From Candidatus Bathyarchaeota archaeon (GTDB lineage Archaea; Thermoproteota; Bathyarchaeia; TCS64): DNA of 6,932 nt. Where the stretch lies: contig WJJC01000208.1 of the NCBI GenBank assembly GCA_014729945.1, positions 1-6,932 on the forward strand, written 5' to 3'. Positions 5,661 to 6,932 of this stretch are shown here, piece after piece (the stretch's first letter is position 1; each line of letters begins with the position of its first letter). A program made the position numbers and the translations under genes. Below the pieces are notes generated by a model. The model was not told the origin of the DNA. It saw nothing but the letters and a program-made list of their open reading frames with translations, and searched no databases.

Positions 5661-6374
5661 GTGGGATCAGATTTGAGTGGGGATAGTCATAAAGAGTTTT
5701 CGGAGATAACTGAAAGTCTAGTGGAGCAGAAGGTAATTGAAAGAATGGGTCAAATATCCTCTGAGCTAGCTCACGATCTCAGAAGTCCACTTCAGACCAT
5801 CCAAAACGCCATCTACCTCATAGAAAAAGATCCTGAAAACAAGCTGCTGTACTCTATGGTTCGTCAAAGCCTAGCACAGGCCACAGAGATACTTGATAGT
5901 TTCAGAGAATACTATAAGAGTCACCTAATCCAGCGACTTGAGGTTGACCCGGTTAAAATTGTGGAGTTAGCCTTATCCAATCTTGAGGTACCAGAAAATG
6001 TTAAAGTCGTAAAGGAGATGATGGAGGTTGAACCCGTTTCTCTTGATCCCTCAAAGATGGCTTTAGCTATCCGTAACTTGCTGGTTAACGCTGTGGAGGC
6101 TATGCCTAGTGGCGGGGAGCTCAGATTAAAGTTATCCCAGAGCCCCGACGAGTTGAAGATCGTAATAAGCGATACGGGTACTGGTATCCCATCGGGGATA
6201 GCTGAGATCATCTATACGCCTTTTATGTCAGGCGAGAAACAGGGTAGGGGCTTAGGGGTTCCGACTGCTAAACGTATAGTAGAGAGCCATGGAGGGGGGT
6301 TGAGTTTTAAAACTGAGATCGGAGAAGGCACTGTTTGGACCATCTGGATACCACGTGGTCCGGTGAAGCTTTAA
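5661..6374 (+). CDS. Soluble histidine kinase without sensor domain
   Basis: This 237-residue protein consists almost only of a two-component kinase core. An N-terminal helix (about 10-30) leads into the dimerisation/phosphoacceptor region with the H-box SSELAHDLRSPLQTI (33-47, H38 the phosphorylated residue). An ATPase domain follows, with N-box NLLVNAVEAMP (139-149), G1 DTGTGIP (171-177) and G2 GRGLGVPTAKRIVESHGG (195-212). There is no signal peptide, membrane segment, PAS/GAF domain or receiver domain, so the input must come through a partner or the short N-terminus, and it should be cytoplasmic. No response regulator is visible in the window. The start is GTG: an in-frame TGA lies at 5655-5657. 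A TTG at 5673 (giving 233 residues) is the alternative. It is divergent from the acetyltransferase, and the HD gene follows 23 bases after its stop. Confidence 0.92.
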   Translation: MGSDLSGDSHKEFSEITESLVEQKVIERMGQISSELAHDLRSPLQTIQNAIYLIEKDPENKLLYSMVRQSLAQATEILDSFREYYKSHLIQRLEVDPVKIVELALSNLEVPENVKVVKEMMEVEPVSLDPSKMALAIRNLLVNAVEAMPSGGELRLKLSQSPDELKIVISDTGTGIPSGIAEIIYTPFMSGEKQGRGLGVPTAKRIVESHGGGLSFKTEIGEGTVWTIWIPRGPVKL

Positions 6375-6375
6375 A
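6370..6375 (+). promoter_or_regulatory. TATA box of the HD-domain gene, overlapping the kinase stop codon
   Basis: TTTAAA is centred 25.5 bases before the ATG at 6398, the standard archaeal distance. It contains the TAA stop of the kinase gene (6372-6374). It predicts a leaderless transcript for the HD gene in addition to any read-through. Confidence 0.5.
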
Positions 6376-6397
6376 TCGTCGCGTTTTTACTCGATAT

Positions 6398-6932
6398 ATG
6401 GTCGTTGTATCTAATCGTTTAATTCATCGGCATATTGAGTCACCGCTTCTCAGGGAGGCGTATAGTTTTCTAAGGGAGGATGTGGAGATTCAGAGCTATC
6501 TTCGTATGTCTAATGTTATGGCTGTTAAACGTCTCAGTTACAATGATCATGGTCCTGTCCACGCTAAGATTATCGCCGGTAGCGCTTTGGAGATATTCAA
6601 GCATTTAACTACGAGGGTGGAGCCCAGTAGCGTTGTTAATGGGGTGTGTGATTATGAGGACGCGGAGCTAATAGTGCTCCTTGGAGCCTATCTGCATGAC
6701 TTGGGTAACGCGGTTCACCGGGTGGATCATGAACAGAATAGTGTTGTGTTGGCCTCGGCTCCTCTAGGTCGGTTACTGAATCATATATACACGGATGACC
6801 CTGGCCTCGCGTACCGAGTGAAATGCGAGGTGTTGCACGCCTTGTATAGTTCCAATGACCTTGTTTCCTGTTTAAGCGTGGAGGCTGGCGCAGTTACAGT
6901 AGCTGATGGAACTGATATGGCTGAGGGCCGTA
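6398..6932 (+). CDS. HD-domain metal-dependent phosphohydrolase, N-terminal part (runs off window)
   Basis: The frame stays open to the end of the window, so 178 residues of an unfinished protein are seen. Metal ligands of the HD superfamily appear in order: H55 in NDHGPVHAK, the HD pair H100-D101 in LGAYLHDLGN, and D170 in VTVADGTDMAEGR. Further histidines at 107, 111 and 147 may complete a second metal site. Proteins of this superfamily hydrolyse phosphate esters, often of nucleotides or cyclic nucleotides, with bound divalent metals; the substrate here cannot be told. The layout (short helical N-terminus, GPVHAK, then LHDLGN and ADGTDMAEGR) resembles a conserved archaeal HD group. The ATG is chosen from the TATA box 26 bases upstream and the good fit of the N-terminus; no Shine-Dalgarno site is present. 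Expression is probably independent of the kinase, though read-through is possible. Confidence 0.88.
   Translation, partial: MVVVSNRLIHRHIESPLLREAYSFLREDVEIQSYLRMSNVMAVKRLSYNDHGPVHAKIIAGSALEIFKHLTTRVEPSSVVNGVCDYEDAELIVLLGAYLHDLGNAVHRVDHEQNSVVLASAPLGRLLNHIYTDDPGLAYRVKCEVLHALYSSNDLVSCLSVEAGAVTVADGTDMAEGR

Noticed and set aside
5921..6211. 96-codon - frame opposite the histidine kinase
   Set aside because: Antisense shadow of the kinase ATPase domain, with a Ser/Thr/Ile-rich random composition.

Overview
The window reads as a piece of an archaeal chromosome of moderate GC. The evidence is an RNase P RNA with archaeal-style conserved segments, several TATA-like boxes placed about 26-29 bases before start codons (leaderless or nearly leaderless transcripts), TTG and GTG starts beside occasional Shine-Dalgarno sites, and archaeal-style protein families. 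I cannot fix the phylum from sequence alone. I see no mobile element, CRISPR array, tRNA or long repeat.

Layout: 1-498 is the 3' end of an unrecognised + strand gene. 660-973 is the RNase P RNA gene (rnpB, + strand) behind its own TATA box. From 974 to 1676 the DNA is gene-poor. It holds a 38-codon desulforedoxin-type iron protein on the - strand (1116-1232), with its own TATA box and a GC-rich palindrome, and a doubtful 77-codon reading frame. 1677-2837 (-) is a class V (PLP, fold type I) aminotransferase-like enzyme. 2920-3150 (-) is a small gene that reads well only if two compensating frameshifts are allowed. 3206-4315 (-) is a minimal DEAD-box RNA helicase. 4359-5576 (-) is an Eis-like GNAT acetyltransferase. 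The acetyltransferase and helicase look like one transcription unit. 5661-6374 (+) is a soluble histidine kinase with no visible sensor domain. 6398 to the end (+) is the N-terminal part of an HD-domain phosphohydrolase.

Regulation: the acetyltransferase and the kinase are divergent across 84 bases. Their two TATA boxes lie back to back, and an imperfect 20-base palindrome sits between and over them. Fragments of this palindrome recur around the HD gene start, so one DNA-binding regulator could act on all three transcripts; this is inference. The HD gene has a TATA box that overlaps the stop codon of the kinase gene, so it can be expressed on its own as a leaderless message. Beyond the acetyltransferase-helicase unit I see no shared pathway. 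The most novel items are the shared operator-like motif, the tiny desulforedoxin gene and the frameshifted small gene.
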